Shown: piece by piece, positions 63,828 through 64,000 of the stretch
How the letters are laid out: each line of letters begins with the position of its first letter
How positions within the stretch are numbered: the first letter of the stretch is position 1
Assembly: GCF_003589595.1 (NCBI RefSeq)
Contig: NW_020653713.1
Location: forward strand, 2,823,767-2,887,766
DNA: 64,000 nucleotides
Reading direction: 5' to 3'
Origin: Hyposmocoma kahamanoa
Lineage: Eukaryota; Arthropoda; Insecta; Lepidoptera; Cosmopterigidae
The notes under the pieces: generated by a model
Seen by the model: the letters and a program-made list of their open reading frames with translations, nothing else
Database searches by the model: none
Told to the model about the DNA's origin: nothing
Position numbers and translations under genes: made by a program

Positions 63828-64000
63828 CGGTCAGTCTCGGACTAGCGTTGATCTAATTTCCGTGGCAAGTTTTATTATTTAAATATTCAAGTATATTATA
63901 GTGTAATTATTAAATAATATTGCACGAAAAAAGTCGAATACTTAAATAATAAAAATTGCCACGGAAATTAGGTAGTGAGCACAAGTCCGAGGATGACCGG
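63828..64000. mobile_element. RepM long-TIR element, complete or nearly so
   Basis: The left arm cggtcagtctcggactagcg, then ctaatttccgtggcaagttt, tattatttaaatattcaag. The right arm ends aataataaaaattgccacgg, aaattaggtagtgagcaca and ccgaggatgaccg. The arms are inverted copies of about 60 bp, so the 170-bp element is almost wholly palindromic. It stops at the window edge; whether more follows is unknown. Confidence 0.82.

Overview
The window reads as nuclear DNA of an insect, most probably a moth or butterfly (Lepidoptera). It is AT-rich and has no bacterial operon or ribosome-binding-site structure. No multi-exon host gene can be recognised. About a third of it is short dispersed repeats: tRNA-derived SINEs, terminal-inverted-repeat (TIR) elements and 5'-truncated non-LTR retrotransposons. 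The Lepidoptera assignment rests on the look of these repeats and is from memory, not a search. The window is best read as intergenic or intronic sequence. There is one assembly gap of exactly 400 N at 3210-3609.

Repeat families, named here for convenience. RepA: tRNA-derived SINE with A box, B box and a (ATT)n tail, ten copies. RepB: about 280 bp with an A-rich end, roughly 25 copies on both strands, the commonest repeat. RepC: 250-470 bp with inverted ends around aaccgacYtcaaaa, thirteen copies or pieces. RepD: tRNA-derived SINE often found as inverted head-to-head pieces. RepG: a long AT-rich repeat, six pieces. RepH: foldback element. RepK, RepJ and similar: CpG-rich elements built from short repeated words. 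RepL: a CG-rich repeat, two copies. RepM and RepN: long-TIR elements. RepP: a 287-bp element with 13-bp TIRs and 8-bp target duplications, three copies. RepQ: a 241-bp element with 38-bp TIRs. A hAT-like element with an 8-bp duplication lies at 38 kb.

Layout. 1-6.3 kb: SINE and RepC pieces, three decayed LINE 3' ends, the gap and a hAT fragment. 6.3-13 kb: RepA and RepB, mostly decayed. 13-20 kb: the two RepL copies, RepD and RepC, and unique sequence. 19-30 kb: the quietest part, mostly unique with three GC-richer islands. 30-32 kb: a three-deep nest (RepN in RepM in a LINE tail). 32-45 kb: RepC, RepG, RepB, the hAT-like element, RepQ and RepK. 45-53 kb: LINE tails, foldback RepH, and a RepB copy split by a LINE with its target duplication intact. 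53-64 kb: dense RepB and RepC, two nearly identical RepP copies, and RepM at the very end.

The strongest results are structural: datable nested insertions, recent RepP movement (about five differences in 287 bases between two copies), and inverted tRNA-SINE dimers. Two short open frames (49067-49330 minus, about 22800-23071 plus) are the only host-exon candidates I would test, and both are weak. I found no convincing new biochemical system.
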